The notes below the pieces were generated by a model. It searched no databases. It was not told the origin of the DNA and was given only the letters and a program-made list of their open reading frames with translations. Position numbers and translations under genes: made by a program. From Nageia nagi (Eukaryota > Pinophyta), in the NCBI GenBank assembly GCA_050084985.1, contig JBITNC010000001.1:144212001-144276000 (forward strand): 64,000 nucleotides of DNA, read 5' to 3'. Of this stretch, positions 22,342 through 43,187 are shown piece after piece. Each line of letters starts with the position of its first letter. Positions within the stretch are counted from its first letter, which is position 1.

Positions 22342-22835
22342 AAAATCCTAAAGAACCACTGGAAACATTTCTGCTTGCTTAAGATAGTTACAAATTTCAA
22401 TCCACCTTTTAAACTTGAATTGGGTCTGGGATTGTAAGTCAAAGACTCCAGTCTCCAGTACAATCTATTCATATAAATTGAGGGGGTTATCCAAATGTTT
22501 AAATTTATTGATAAAAGATGGTGACTCTTCTAAAATGTTTTAAAACAAAATCAATAAAACAAACAAATTTGCCTTAAGACATCAATTACACAATTATTCG
22601 ATAGTTTGAAGCGGGTTCTTTCACATTTGCAATGGCTGATCATTTGTGAGAAACTAAATAACATTTGCACAGCCTTCTGATTAAGCATAAATACTTGGAT
22701 AGTAGTATAACGTAGCCCAGCCTTCTAATTGTAAAGATCAGAGCAAGAAACAAATTGGCATTGGCATGTTTCGATTTTAACAGCACAAAGTACAAAACTG
22801 GAATAGGATAGTAGTATATTGCAGCCCATCATTTG
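22342..22835. repeat. Tandem duplication downstream of RPT4, unit 2
   Basis: Second copy of the unit at 21872. It lies 57 bp beyond the RPT4 stop codon (22892), so it probably holds the 3' UTR and polyadenylation region of the gene. The older, outer copy would then be a duplicated gene end. No single poly(A) signal stands out. Confidence 0.85.
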
Positions 22836-22891
22836 TCCTGGCATGAACTACAATATAGAATCAATATGCACTTTCCAAAGTTTTGAATGTT

Positions 22892-30547
<7,656 letters not shown>

Positions 30548-30700
30548 TGCAATCCTTCGACCCCTCTCCTCCCTTTCTCTGCTGAATATTTTCTGGCCCT
30601 GGTAGTCTTTTAGTAAGCTCGGAGGATTCGAAACCCTGACCTGTTGTGTGAAAAAAGTAGTTAAAGCTCTTCCGTTCTATGAATTATAGAGCAAACATGC
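30548..30700 (-). promoter_or_regulatory. Putative RPT4 5' UTR and core promoter
   Basis: Upstream of the ATG there is about 100 bp of relatively GC-rich, purine-rich leader (30548-30640), then AT-rich sequence. A weak TATA-like string (TCTATAATTC, minus strand) lies at 30681-30690. A telo-box-like AAACCCT sits on the plus strand at about 30631-30637. The string TTTTTTCACACAACAG just before 30641 could alternatively be an intron acceptor within the 5' UTR. Confidence 0.35.
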
Positions 30701-33387
30701 TTTTTGATCTTTATTTACTTTTTATTCTTTTTTATCTACATTTACTTCTTTTTTTTTTTGTTGTGGTTGAAATGCTCATAAATTAAGTTCAAAAGAAATT
30801 TTTCATATTTTAATTATCTTTGTATTATCAATAAAGTAAAAGTATGTAAATAATAAAATTATATGAATGTTGTAAGAAAATAACTTAATCATTATTTAAA
30901 TGATTGAGAAAATATTATCTTTTTAAATAGAATAATTTAATACTAAAGATAAGTTTTAATGCATGATGCATTAAATAATATGTATAAGTTTAGGTTTAAT
31001 GTACAACTTTGAACGAGTTTTTTTTTTTTTCCAATTTGTAATTAGAGAGATCAAATTTTGCTTTTCATTCAACTTATTTATCAAATGAAAATATGGTGAT
31101 AATCATTTATGTTCTACCTTAGCTTTATATCAAAAAAAAGTGTTTTCACATGCTAGTGTTAATCTCCTTACCATGACCATTATAAAATAATAGAAAAAGT
31201 AAATTGTAATTCTTATAATATAGAGTCTCATACATAATAATAAGCATTTTCATCTAAATTTCTACGCCAAAACTTTTTCTTAAGATCTAGTCATGGATGA
31301 AAATCTTAAGTTTAGCAACTTATAATATCTATGGTTCATAAATTTCTATATGGAAAAAATGAAGAGGGTTAAACCATGGGCATAGGAAAAGAATAAAAGC
31401 ATCTTCTTGAAAAAGTAGTGACAACCAAATATTTAAAAAATTACATTATAAACCAAATTAAATTTCAAACCTTCCCCAACAAAACCAAAGTTTGGTAAGC
31501 TCCCTATCCTTCGAAATAATCTTGACAATAAAGGAACTTGTAATTACAACAAGCTCAAGAGTGATTAATAAAGTTTGAAAATTGATACCTCTCTGAGCTT
31601 ATTTTACATAAGGAGCCTAGAGGAAATGTAATGTGGAAGAACTTCCCATGCCTCCTTCCCTTCCAAAGCTCTAATAATCTATTTCACACATGACATGACA
31701 TCTTACTTATTAATATTCGTTAAACTCATGCAACTTTGTGAAACTTTGATCTAGAGGGAGATTACAAGTATCCCAAGCAACTATATGGAAGTTAGATCTA
31801 GAGGGAGAAGTGCAAAGAAAGTATTACAATAAGCATTTAGTTTCTTGTAGATAGATAAATAGATAATTCTTTTAACATCCTTTTAAACTCAATGGTTTGT
31901 AGGACCTATCAAAAATTTTCCAAAAATGAAAATATACCAATTAAATATATTAATGAGAATATATCAATTAAGTTGTTGACTGAAAATATATCAATAAGAT
32001 AGATAAATTATAGATAGATAGATAAGTCTTTTAACATCCTTTAAGACCCATGGGTTTTTTCAGAAGTAAATATAGATCAATTAAGTATTTGAATGATTAT
32101 GTCTCACATAATTAAGTTGTATAATAAAATCATCAAGCTTATTTTGATTATTTTGCTTTAAGAATTTGTTGATCAAGTTGAAGTTACATATACCTTTAAA
32201 GGTTTGTCTAATGTATTTGTATATTGCTCATAAAAGAGAAAGTGATTCTCATCCTCCATGGTATTAAGATTATTGTAGCCACCTAATATGATTTCTATTT
32301 AATATAAAATCATAGGTAATAAAGAAATATATTATAAAAGATGTTGAAAAATGTTAATGAAGACATCATAAATAATGTAATTGGTGTCAATATCAAGAAA
32401 AGCACAAGAAGTTATGTAATTCATGTAGATCTCAAGAAACATAAGTATCCAAAACATTTAACTATAAAAGAAGAACCAAAATAAAGCATTCCCTATCAAA
32501 TGATTGAATATTAAATAGGTTGACTCATGATTGATCCACACTTTAAATAATAATGGTGTCTCTTGATGCCACTTATTTGAGGATATGTTATCTACTCTTC
32601 ATCTTAACGTCATATCATTTGGATTTGTTTGCATTTCTATTAGGTTGAACAACATCCATGATGTGCAAAGACAATCTTCAAGGCATGTATGTTGTGCCTC
32701 TTCCATCCTTGGAGTACCATATCTGAAAGATAGCTTTGTCAAAACTGAAGCATATCATATATGACAAAGAAGAAATCTAATCCAATTATAGTGATTATCT
32801 ATATTTTTGCAATTGTCTTCATAAAACTACAATTAATATTTTAGTATGAAATAGTGATTTGTTTAATTACAATTCATTATTTACACACTACATTTTGGTG
32901 AAGTAGATTGATTGAGGGATTTTATCTTCATGGATAAAATCTTGTACAAATCTTCAATTGAGTGTATGGTGTCGATGGCAGTTGGTACCTGCTAACATAA
33001 TGTTTATGTTATCTAAATGGCTCATAATCAATAAATAGTAGAAGTACTAGATGTTATCAAAAAATTAACAACAATTGTTACATCCCATCTAGGGGAACAA
33101 CAAGCATCAACAAGTATAAATCAGGTCTCAACTCAACCTTAATCCATGGCTAATATGGCTAAAAGAGTAACACATTTGGAAGATAAAAAGACTATCGAGT
33201 ATAAATATGAGGATTATGATGATATCTTCACTTCCCCCTTATCGTAAGAAATCATCAGCTTTCCCTACCACCCGATCTCAATATCTCTCAAGTTTTAGAC
33301 ATTTAGTGGTGAATAAGACCCAAAATAATATCTTAGTAGCTTTTAGGAAGAGTTCTTGCTAAAATTGGTTGCCAAAGAAAAGTTGAT
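30701..33387. other. No recognised gene; AT-rich intergenic
   Basis: No coding motif. Two similar short stretches, 'agatagataaatagataattcttttaacatcct' type, occur at about 31846 and 32000. From about 33060 a decayed reading frame begins to lead into the gag remnant that follows. Confidence 0.4.
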
Positions 33388-33664
33388 GGTCAAATTCTTC
33401 CCAAGGAGCCTCAAAGGATATGTTAACTAATGGTTTGACAATTTGTTGCTCCAATCCATTGATTCTTTCAAAGCCCTTGTCCAAGCATTCATAGACCAAT
33501 ACAAGCATAACATCAAAGAGCAAGCCAAAGTCATATATGTGTGTTCCTTACACCAATGGCTAAATAAATCCAGTAAGAAGTACATCCCTCATTATAAAAA
33601 GGTATGGCATTCCACTAAGAGTAAGTCAGTTAAAGATATGATTTTTTTTAATTGTGAATTATAG
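33388..33664 (+). pseudogene. Ty3/gypsy gag remnant
   Basis: Reads MVKFFPRSLKGYVN-stop-WFDNLLLQSIDSFKAL, then QAFIDQYKHNIK and HQWLNKSSKKYIPHYKKVW. This is the central Ty3/gypsy gag pattern ('A..WF..L...SI.sF..L...F...Y' followed by 'Q...E.l..Y..r'). One stop lies within the motif. No LTR or pol was found beside it. Confidence 0.65.
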
Positions 33665-35739
33665 CAATTTTGCTATTTTTAGAATTTCAAAATTATTTTT
33701 AAAATTTAAAAATAGCCAAATATTTATTATTAGGAATTTTTATTTAGAATCAATTGGCCAAAAATAGATAATTGTTTTAAAAATAAGAACCCCAAATAAC
33801 CAATGCCAAGAATATCAAAAATATAGAAATAGCTAAAAACCTATAATAAAAATAATCCTTATCATTAAATAGCCAAAATATTATAATCACAATTTTATTA
33901 TGCTCTAGGAATAGCCCAAAATTTATAAATAGTTAGATACATATAAAATAATATTATAATACCATAGAAGTCAACGTAGGATTTCCCTCCAAATTGAAGG
34001 CTAAAAGTTACTTTAGAATGCTAAAACATCTCATTGGCAGTAAAATGTTAAAAATTCACTTTGCTTAGGCCTTGACACTTGAAACCTCAAAACCCTAACT
34101 GAGACCATTATTTTTGATATTTTTAGTTACAGGCCCACTTAAATATTTATTGCAAGCCCACCTGAAGGTTTATTGCAGGCCCACTTGAAGGTAACGCATG
34201 TTTTTTTCATTATAATGTACGTTTTTCATTATTTTTTCAGCAATTTCTATAGCTTTTTCATTATTTTTTGTCACAATATCAAGTGCTACAAAAAATTCAC
34301 ATTTTTTATTTTATTTTTATCCACTGTTGTGTTTATGAATGATTGACAAATATGTATGGAAATTATAGGGGCATGGAGATGCAATGGAATATGTTTGATA
34401 AGATGATACGAATGTAGTTTCATGGATTGCAATGTCTATAGGATATATATAGAATGGGTTTTTCTACATAAGCTCTAAAGACTATTGATTAGACATAATT
34501 ATCATATGTAAAGTACAAACTTTGTAACCTTTACATGATATTAAGGAAGGCATATGAATTAATTATTAAAATGCAGAATGCAAGCACAACTTTATGGATA
34601 GTAATGTTTATACAATATGCATAAAATAGTTTGATTCTAATGATTCTTAAGCATATGTAATGATTAGGTGTAAAGCCAACTCTACAACCTTTAAATAGTG
34701 TATACAATGCATAGAGAAGGTATACAAAATATTTGACAACATCTAATATGCAAATGCATAGGATATGCACAACATGGGTTCTCTAAAATGGCTCTAAAAG
34801 TTTTTAAGAAGATGCAATACCTAGATGTAAAATAAAACTATATAGTCCTTTCCTACACTCTAATTTCTTCCATAGTATAGCACTATAACAGATCTAAAAA
34901 AACAAAAATTATATATTGAGAAATTACTCAATTTTTTTATTTATAAAATTTCCCATATTTTGTACTTTTAAATGTGAGGAGGTGAACATGGAAATTAATG
35001 GAAGAATCTTAGAGTTAAATTTAATCTACAACATATTTTTTCATTAATATAACATAATTTTATTTTGCCCAATTTTGTCTTAAACTAACTAATGGTATAT
35101 TTGATTTTGTTTTGAAAAGAATTAATGAAAGGTGATTTGATAAATAAAGAAAAAGAAGCAATACTAAAAAATATTTATAAACAATGTGATTTTTAAGGTC
35201 ATAATCAATATATAATATTTATTGTTTTCTTATTAATGATTCAAATAATGAAAACTCTATATTATTACCTTGTTCATATCTATTTTTCTTAATTTGTTTT
35301 TGAATAAATCACACAAGTTAAACATGATTTGTTTGATGAGTTAACTATAGAAATATTGGAAGAAATTGATATAACTCTAGAAAATTTGGAACAAGATAAT
35401 ACAAGAGAGAAAGGTTAGCTTGCCTATTGCTTTAAGCCAATAAGGAAACTTTAAGTGATAGTATTGAAATTTGAGAATAATGTTATTGATATAAAATTGT
35501 TTCACATGTTTCATGGGTAGTTTATAGTAAGAATGATCCGATGGTTAGTTCATAAGATGATATAACTCTAAAACTTTTGCAACAAGTTGATATAAGAAAG
35601 CAAGGTTAGTTTCCTAATTTCTTGAAGTTAAAATGGATGAATTATAACTTGAAATAAAGTATTACAAATTGATAATAATATTATTAATAAAAATTATTTC
35701 ATAGGTCTGATGGTTAGTTCACTCGTTCTTTCAAAAGTT
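33665..35739. other. Mostly unrecognised AT-rich sequence
   Basis: Apart from the minisatellite at 34130-34196 I see no gene. About 35340-35640 contains two similar stretches ('gatataactctagaaaatttggaacaagataatacaag' type), perhaps duplicated sequence upstream of the hAT remnant. Confidence 0.4.
34130..34196 (+). repeat. 23-bp minisatellite, about three units
   Basis: Consecutive units begin at 34130, 34153 and 34176, each starting 'cagg/caagcccac' and, in the first two, ending 'tttattg'. The third is slightly shortened. Direct orientation, no spacers. Confidence 0.85.
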
Positions 35740-38530
35740 CAGGACAATAAGAAAAAAAGGAAAACTTTGGATTCCTATTTCAATAAGCTGTAAATTTTTG
35801 AATCATAAAAGAGAAAAGATTTAATCATAAGTACTTTACAATAAATCCAAATTATTAGAAGCATGCTAAAATCTAGATCAATATCCCTTGGTTGTTGCAA
35901 GCTTGGTTATTTTTTCTTTTTTCTCTCCTTGCCATTAATTTGATTTTAGAAACTATTTCTTTCAAACTATAGAGCTATGTTTGTAACTAGAAACATTAAT
36001 GAGGTTGATATTGTTGATATCCGTTAAGAATTTATACATGTAGATTAAAATAATTCCTTAAATGAGAGAGTTTCGACCCAATTAGGTTCTGACAATGAAT
36101 AGACAAATCCAAAGGTCATAATAAATAGTAATGACTCATATCAAAATGAGAATTCCTCTCAACACAATGAGAATTCCTCTCAATACTCAATCCAATATAC
36201 ACCAAGCAATGAAACTCCTTAGAAATAAGATGCTAAGGATAAAGATAAGTGGGTAAAATGGAGTTCTTTTAACTTTAGGGGTGTAGTAGAATTTCCTTTC
36301 ATTGAGCCTATAATTCCACAAGATGGGAGTGAACCTACATAATGTAAATGCACCATGTGTTGTTAGAATTTAAGTAGGGTTAATACCACCCAATTTAAGT
36401 GTGATAATATTCAAAAGCATTATGAAAAAAGTATGGAACTATGAAAGGACTAGATGGTAAAGTAATAAAAGAAATAAATGGTAAAATACTTAGAGAATGT
36501 TGGTATAAATTTGAAGATAAATGCAATCATGGTAAATATGCTTTAGAATATGCTAAAGTCCAAAAAGAGCAAGAAAACATCTAGAGGAAAGGAGCACACA
36601 TGTCAACCCATTTTGACAAAATGATTGACTCTAACTTGTTAGCTAAGTAGATATAATTTTGCATATTCTTAAAAAGGGTAGGCCTATTTTAGACTTTGTA
36701 TATTATAAGGTGTTATATCAATATGTTGGGTTAATAAACATACCTTAGTCCTATTGGTTAGACATGAGTGCATGTGAAATAGTATATTGCTTGGCAATGA
36801 TAAAACTATAAGATTTGAAAAAATATGTATCCAATGCACAATTCATTTCATTATCTATTGATGAGGTTACAACTATTTACAACACATCATGGGTGTGTAC
36901 TCACTTGTACACTTTTGAGAAATAGAGAAGAATATCCCATCTTTTATCTATTGATAAAATGGATGAGAACTATAATCCAAAAAATATTTATAATTTGGTT
37001 TTATCTTGTCTAAAAGAGATTGTTGGTATTGATGATTTGTCAATAGGAAGGAAGCTAGTTTGTGTAGGTTGTGATGGATCCTCATTTATGCATGTTATGA
37101 GGAATGATCTTTGTATCAAAATTAAATTAAGAAGCATCCCTTATGTGATTCCAATTCATTGCATGGCATATAGAATTAATCTTGCCTATAAAATTGTTAA
37201 CGAATATGACAATATAAAAAATGTTAAAAATTTAATACGTGAGTCCCATGCCTTCATGTATAATAGCCCAAAAAGATTAAGGGGATTTCAAGCTTTTGTT
37301 GTAGGTATTACAAAATGGAAAAGGATACTCAAATATGTAGAAACAAGATGGATATTTGTATTTGAACTAGCAAGAAGGGTGTTGAGTGAGTATAAATCCC
37401 TAACAGATTATGTGTATGTAATAGGAGAACTATTGACAAGGTCAAGGACCTTTTGGATCTATTAATAGATTTGGATACATTTTTAACTTTATCATGTATA
37501 ATTCTCATGTTACAACTATTAAATATCTTGATGAAGCATGATAAAAAAAGAGATATATACATAAGTGACTTCATCCATTTGAAAATTCAACTTTTCGAAC
37601 AATTGAATATGCTATACATTTTAGAATCAAGTTATGATAAATATTTTCAATATTGGAGAATGCTAATTGATATCAAACATCCAAGTTTGATATTAATTAT
37701 TACTTTTGTTTAAATTTAAATGGGAGAATGATTCCAATGCATGTTTATCATAAAGATGAATATATAGTTGACTTAGATTTTGAAGAAATAAAAGTTCAAG
37801 AATTAGTTTAGTTTGAAAGAAATGTTGTAGTTGTATGGTTCAATTTAGGGAATATTAGTGTGGAATTGGTAAATGAAATCAAGAAAATAATTGTTAGAGA
37901 TAAATTAATTTAAGCAAGGAGTGTTGTCAACCCAAATATTTGGAATCATTCAAATGGATTACAACTTATCGATAGTACTTTTACAAAATTTATGGATGTT
38001 CTAATTACCCATTTTTGTAAACCTCATGAAGTAAATGGTATTTTATTTCATGGTATTTTCAATAAATATTTATTAAATAAATAGTAATACAATTTTACAC
38101 TCATCATGATCCCATAGTATAAGAAATTACCTTGATCCACATGTTGTAGGTGTCATTCACTAACTATGGGACAAACTTTATGTCAATCCCATGATATTGA
38201 AAGAAGATATTAGTGAATATTATCATTTGTATGAATTGTGTCAAACAATGATATTGGGTTTAATAGATGATGAAACAAATTAGAAAAGCACTTGGACTAT
38301 TTCATGAGGTTGTACATGTCACACTACTCTACTGTTGATTTTCCCATAGATAGGGTATTAGAAGCTTAGACTTCTATGACATAAAGGAGATGTTTGAGTA
38401 CTAAAATAGATACAATAGTTGATCTTATTGATGAATTTGAAAAATGAATAAATAATAGCAATGTGAATGAGGAGCAAAACCTTGAAGGGTTATTGAAATT
38501 ATCTATACTTTTTAAGTTATCATAGATAAT
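35740..38530 (+). pseudogene. hAT-type (DUF4371-like) transposase remnant
   Basis: The opening resembles KKKRKTLDSYFNKL (about 35745), a frequent N-terminus of this transposase-derived family. Then comes a zinc-finger-like region (about 36250-36430, KDKWVKWSSFNF... CKCTMC). About 36810-36960 reads FISLSIDEVTTIYNTSW, and the longest open part (36959-37465) contains VCVGCDGSSFMHVM and IPIHCMAYRINLAY, the 'CDGas.M' and 'HC.aHr.nLa' signatures of the catalytic region. The C-terminal part (37700-38530) is badly broken. Terminal inverted repeats were not found. Inactive. Confidence 0.72.
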
Positions 38531-40260
38531 GGGAAATGCTTGAGGGGTTATTTTAACACTTTGATATTGTTATGTATTAACATTAAACTATTTTTTGTAG
38601 TACTATATGATATTGAATTATGAACTACTTGTACTCAATTAATGGCTTTCATCTATTTGTCAATTTGATCATTTATTTAAGCTATTTTTAGTTATATTTT
38701 ATTTCAAAATTTTATTTCATCTTTTATATATTTGTTAATTTAAGGTTTTATTTCAACTATTTTCAGTTATATGTAATTTTAAAATTTTCTTTCAACTATT
38801 AGAGATTGAAATATTTATCAATATTTATTAATTTAAGAATTTATTTTAACTATTTTTCAGTGATATGGTTTTAGTTTCAAAGTAATGAGATATAGTCTCC
38901 ATAGAGTTATCAAGTGTTGAAATCATCTGCCATGGTAAATTTGCATCATTTTCATGATTACCCATCTCCACCATTGAAAATTTTGAAGTTTCGACATCAT
39001 TATTGGACACTTGCAAAGCCTTTTGATTAAGGAGTGCATTCCTTTATAGTTTTTTACCCTATTCAGTTGCATAATCTTCTTGCTCAATAACTACATTATT
39101 TGAATCTATATTCATTTAAGACTCTAATTTTACCTCTACCTTAGCTTTCTCAAGATGTACCTCTCTAGCATTAGAGACCAAAATAGTCTCTTCCCATATG
39201 TCCTCTTTCTCCTCATATATATTCTCCAAAGTTAAACAGTACATATGAATAGCCTTTTGGTGAGAGTAAAAAAAATGTTGCTTTCCAAATAGCTTATCCT
39301 TTTGCATATACTCTATCACAAATTAATTAATGCAACCTACAATGGGTAATACACTCAAGGAGGTGTAAGTTGGTATGACCCTTACCCCTACCCAACCACT
39401 AGAAAACTATCCAATTCTTGATTGGGAGGCATAATGTATATGCTTTTGGAAAGAGTTCCATAAGCAATTAGGAAGTTTCCTCAATTGAAACATCAAAGGA
39501 AGTATTTGATGATCCACATTATTTTGTTGAACCAATTAGAATCTTGTGGGTACCCTAAGCTACAACCTATGCACTTGATAATAATGCTTTAGAATTGTAC
39601 AATTTAAGGTGATTCTAGTGCATCACATTTGGGAGTAACTCATTATTTTATAGTTTTAGATATCCTTTGGTGACTTTGTAACTAATATTCAACTTAAAAA
39701 CCATTAAAATTCTAATTTTGGTAGCAAAACTAAGTTATCAGATGCTTCAAAAACATGTAAAGATCATGCTCTAGAATTAAGTAACATAAGTGCTCTAGAA
39801 TAATATCATGTCACCACTCTAAAAATATAAATTTACACATGATCACTTTCTAGCTCTTTTGGAAAGAAATGAATGGGTGATGGGCTTGAGTTCATTGTAT
39901 TGATACTGACATGTGAATACCACATATTCTAAAATGTCATATCAAAAAATTAGATGCAACATCCAAGAGATCTTACATAATGACAATTTCCTTGCCAAGA
40001 ATGAGGAGATGAAGTTGATGTGGGCAACATGCACAAAAATTATCCATCGGGTGCAACTATCACATCAACTATCATATAATAATGGTATGTATTTTATTCT
40101 AACTTAGGATTAATGGTTTTAAATTTGTATTATGAAATGGTGTAGAGATCTAATGACTATACTACCATGGGTGGACACAAGTAGAGGAAAGAACCAATGA
40201 CTATGTATGAGTTAAAAAAAATAAAAGGATATGGTGGAAGTATTTGAAAAATGACACCTC
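38531..40260. other. Unrecognised; short open frames only
   Basis: The minus strand from 39319 to about 38880 has a mostly hydrophilic frame (YSHQKAIHMYCLTLENIYEE and beyond) with several stops. The plus strand 39913-40107 has a 64-residue frame. Neither resembles a family I can name. Confidence 0.35.
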
Positions 40261-40900
40261 ATGAGCTTTTTTGAGAAGTTCCATAGCTCAAATGATGCTT
40301 TGGCTATGGAATTTGTAGAAAACTTTAAGGCTGATTCTATCAATCTTAAGGGACAAACAATTATAATCACTTAGGAAATAATTAGTGCAATATTAAGTCT
40401 TCTAATTATGGGAAATAGTATTACTAAGTGGTATCATTATGATGCCCTCATCCAAAAATATCATGGACTAAGAGAACCTCATGCAAAATTATACTTTAGT
40501 GGTGCACATACTCAAGGCATTAAGCATGACACTTTATTGAAGAAATGGGCCAAAGTTGCATACTAGGTAATAAAGTACTTGAATTGTGATGGATAATATG
40601 GTACACTCATGGAACATCATCTAATGTTGTTAATATTTCTAAGGTATAGGCATCTAGACCAGTTTAGTATTCCTTAATTCCTTTATCACAACTTGCAAAA
40701 TATGGCATGAAAAACCTAACCAAAGAAAATGAAGAAATATGATGCTCTTAAACATCATGGTTTAATAATGTTATTATGTTGAGAGTACTTTATGAAACTA
40801 CTTGATGGATAGAGGCAATGGGAGACCTTTTTAGGGTAAAAAACCATTTTTAAAGTAGGGGAATCCTCATGTAGCATCTCACATACTAATGCACCTCCTG
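40261..40900 (+). pseudogene. Possible putative-plant-transposon-domain ORF (PF20167-like)
   Basis: Reading from 40261 with a few stops gives FVENFKADSINLKGQTIII, then ISAILSLLIMGNSITKWYHY, then KLYFSGAHTQGIKHDTLL, and later MEHHLMLLIFLRYRHL. The spacing resembles the plant transposon-protein domain often seen as an extra ORF in plant elements ('Y.NF......v.G..i.....I...lgl', then a buried helical part). The match is by general pattern, not by a decisive motif. Confidence 0.35.
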
Positions 40901-41211
40901 TTGATGATGCTCTAAAAAATCCTAGTTGATAATACTAGAGATTATAGTATAGAAATTACCCTCAATTCTAAGTATACTTTAGAATTTGTTACAAAACCCT
41001 ATAGCCTAGTAAGAATGTGTTGCCAAGTATTCTACCAATCGTACCTTAATTAGATATTAATAAGCTCATATAGAACCTTATAAAAGAAGCAAAAAAATCT
41101 CCATTTCATATTCACGAGTTGCCACAAAAATCATAAACTCCTCAGCCAAGTCATAAGGCATCATCTAATACATAATTTTAGAGTCATGAAAAGAGGAATA
41201 TGGATACTATA

Positions 41212-43173
41212 ATTGAATCTTTCAACATGAAACATACTATCTCTACAATAGTTCTATTTTTCCTCTTAGTAACACTAATTTGTTATGGTGTATAAGCAAT
41301 TATGTACTGCCTCTTTATCCCATGCTTACTATAATAATCTTTAAATTCATTGGATGTAAACTCTCCCCCTCTATCAATCCTAAACTTCTTTATGAAGTAA
41401 TTAAATTGCTTCTCAACATAAGATTTGAACTTAACAAAGCAATCAAAAGAATTTGAATTATTTTGTAATAAATCACACCAATTCATCCTAGAGTGGTTAT
41501 CAATGAAGAAGAACATGTATCTACACTTACCTCCAAGAGTGGAAGTTTGCATAGGTCCACAAAAATCAGCATGGATTAGATTAAATAGATTCTTTGCACT
41601 ATAATTATGATTTATAAAGGATTATATGTGTTATTTACCAATAATGTAACTCTCGCATAACTTATTTGAAGGATGATAAAAGATAGGCAAACCTTTCACT
41701 AGCTTGTGCAAACCATTCAAGGATTTAAAATTCATATGCTCAAACCGTTTATGCCATAACCAAGCAAGGTCTTTAATGACTTTCAAGAAATTTGCATCTA
41801 GTTACATCATTAACATGTACATTCTATTCTCAAACATGAGAATAGTATCAATCACCTTATGATTTGTGTCATCAATTATCTTGCAATTTCATTTTTCAAA
41901 GACAACCTTGTAGTTTTTATGGAAAAGTTGTCCAATATTGAGAAGATTTTGCTTAAGGCCAAGAGCATAATAGGTTTCATGTATATGCATGATATAACTA
42001 ATTTTTTCTCTAAAAGCAATAGTTCCTTTTCCAACAATCTCTACTTTATTATTATCACCAAATTTAATTAACATGACCACCAATCTTTTTCTCAAGTTTA
42101 ATAAATAGGTTTCTATTACTAGACATTTTATTTGAAAAACCACTATCTAGGTACTAAATATAGTCATCTACAACTTTAAAGTTGTTATGATTGAGCAAAA
42201 ATACATTAGTATTATGTGCTGCATTTTTTGCTTTCATTTTCTACTTTTGCAATGTAGTGGGATGACTGCTTCATTTTCTTTATCTTCTAGCAATATTGCT
42301 CTATGTAGCCATCTTTTCCATAAAAATCATAATCTCATATAATAGAGTTTTGAGATCTACCACCAATAGAATTTCCTATCCCATGACCTCTACTATGAGC
42401 TCTTACATGCCCAAATCTACCATGGCCTCTAGAGGAATATGCAAAACTAGATGGGGTTGTATCTCTTCTTGAAGATGTCTGGTCAGTAAAATGAAGCTTC
42501 CCTTCAAATGTTTGGTCTATGGATTCAAATCTATCATAACTTTTGTATTCATAGTAGTTAAACTACTAATAAAATCAATAAGATTTAGCTGAGACAAATC
42601 CTTAGCCTCTTCAATAGCAGTAGTGATAGCATCAAATCTCCTTGGCAAAGAATTGAGCATCTTCTCCATAATTCTAGGGTTACCTAGTTCATCTCCATGA
42701 GAGTGAAGAGCATTTATCATAGCTTAAACTCTAGTAAAGAAACCATTAATTATATACTCCTTAGAAATTTGAAAATATACAAAATCCCTTCTCAACAGCT
42801 GCAACTTTGCTATTTGAATCCTATTTGAACTTTTGGAAGCTCCTTCAAGAGTATCCCAAGACACCTTATACATATTGCACTCTACAATTTTAGGAAATGT
42901 GGAAATATTTATTCCTAATTAGATAACAAATAAGGCCTTTGCATATTTTTTATGAGTGTATAATAGCTCCTTCCTCTCATCAACAATCAACACAACAAAG
43001 ATAACTACAACTTTTGTATATCCTTATGAAACTAGATTCCACAAGTTCTAATATATCAAGAAGATCATCATATGAATACTCTAGTATTCATAATGTTCTC
43101 CATAGAAAATGAGTATTTGCAATTGTAACAAATTCCTAGTTTTAGGATACATTTGTCCCAATGAATTAAATGT
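41212..43173 (-). pseudogene. Copia element F, gag to integrase, truncated
   Basis: Minus strand, same lineage as element D. Gag spans about 43160-42250; its 42720-42517 segment reads ALHSHGDELGNPRIMEKML. A pre-integrase part follows (42143-41889, IHETYYALGLKQNLLNIGQL, then a zinc region about 41760-41640). Integrase is 41552-41212, with FIDNHSRMNW, RIDRGGEFTSNEF and KRKNRTIVEI. The similarity stops near 41212; RT, RNase H and the 3' LTR are absent, so the element is truncated. Confidence 0.8.
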
Positions 43174-43185
43174 GCTCTAATGCCA
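43174..43185 (-). other. Primer-binding site of element F
   Basis: The minus strand reads TGGCATTAGAGC, one base off the site of elements A, B and C, 2 bp from the presumed LTR edge at 43188. Confidence 0.72.
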
Positions 43186-43187
43186 AA

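Noticed and set aside
22272-22472. 66-codon minus frame near the end of RPT4
   Set aside because: It spans the junction of the tandem duplication and has no protein-like motif.
34130-34196. CRISPR-like array
   Set aside because: The units are directly adjacent with no spacers, and the window is plant nuclear DNA.
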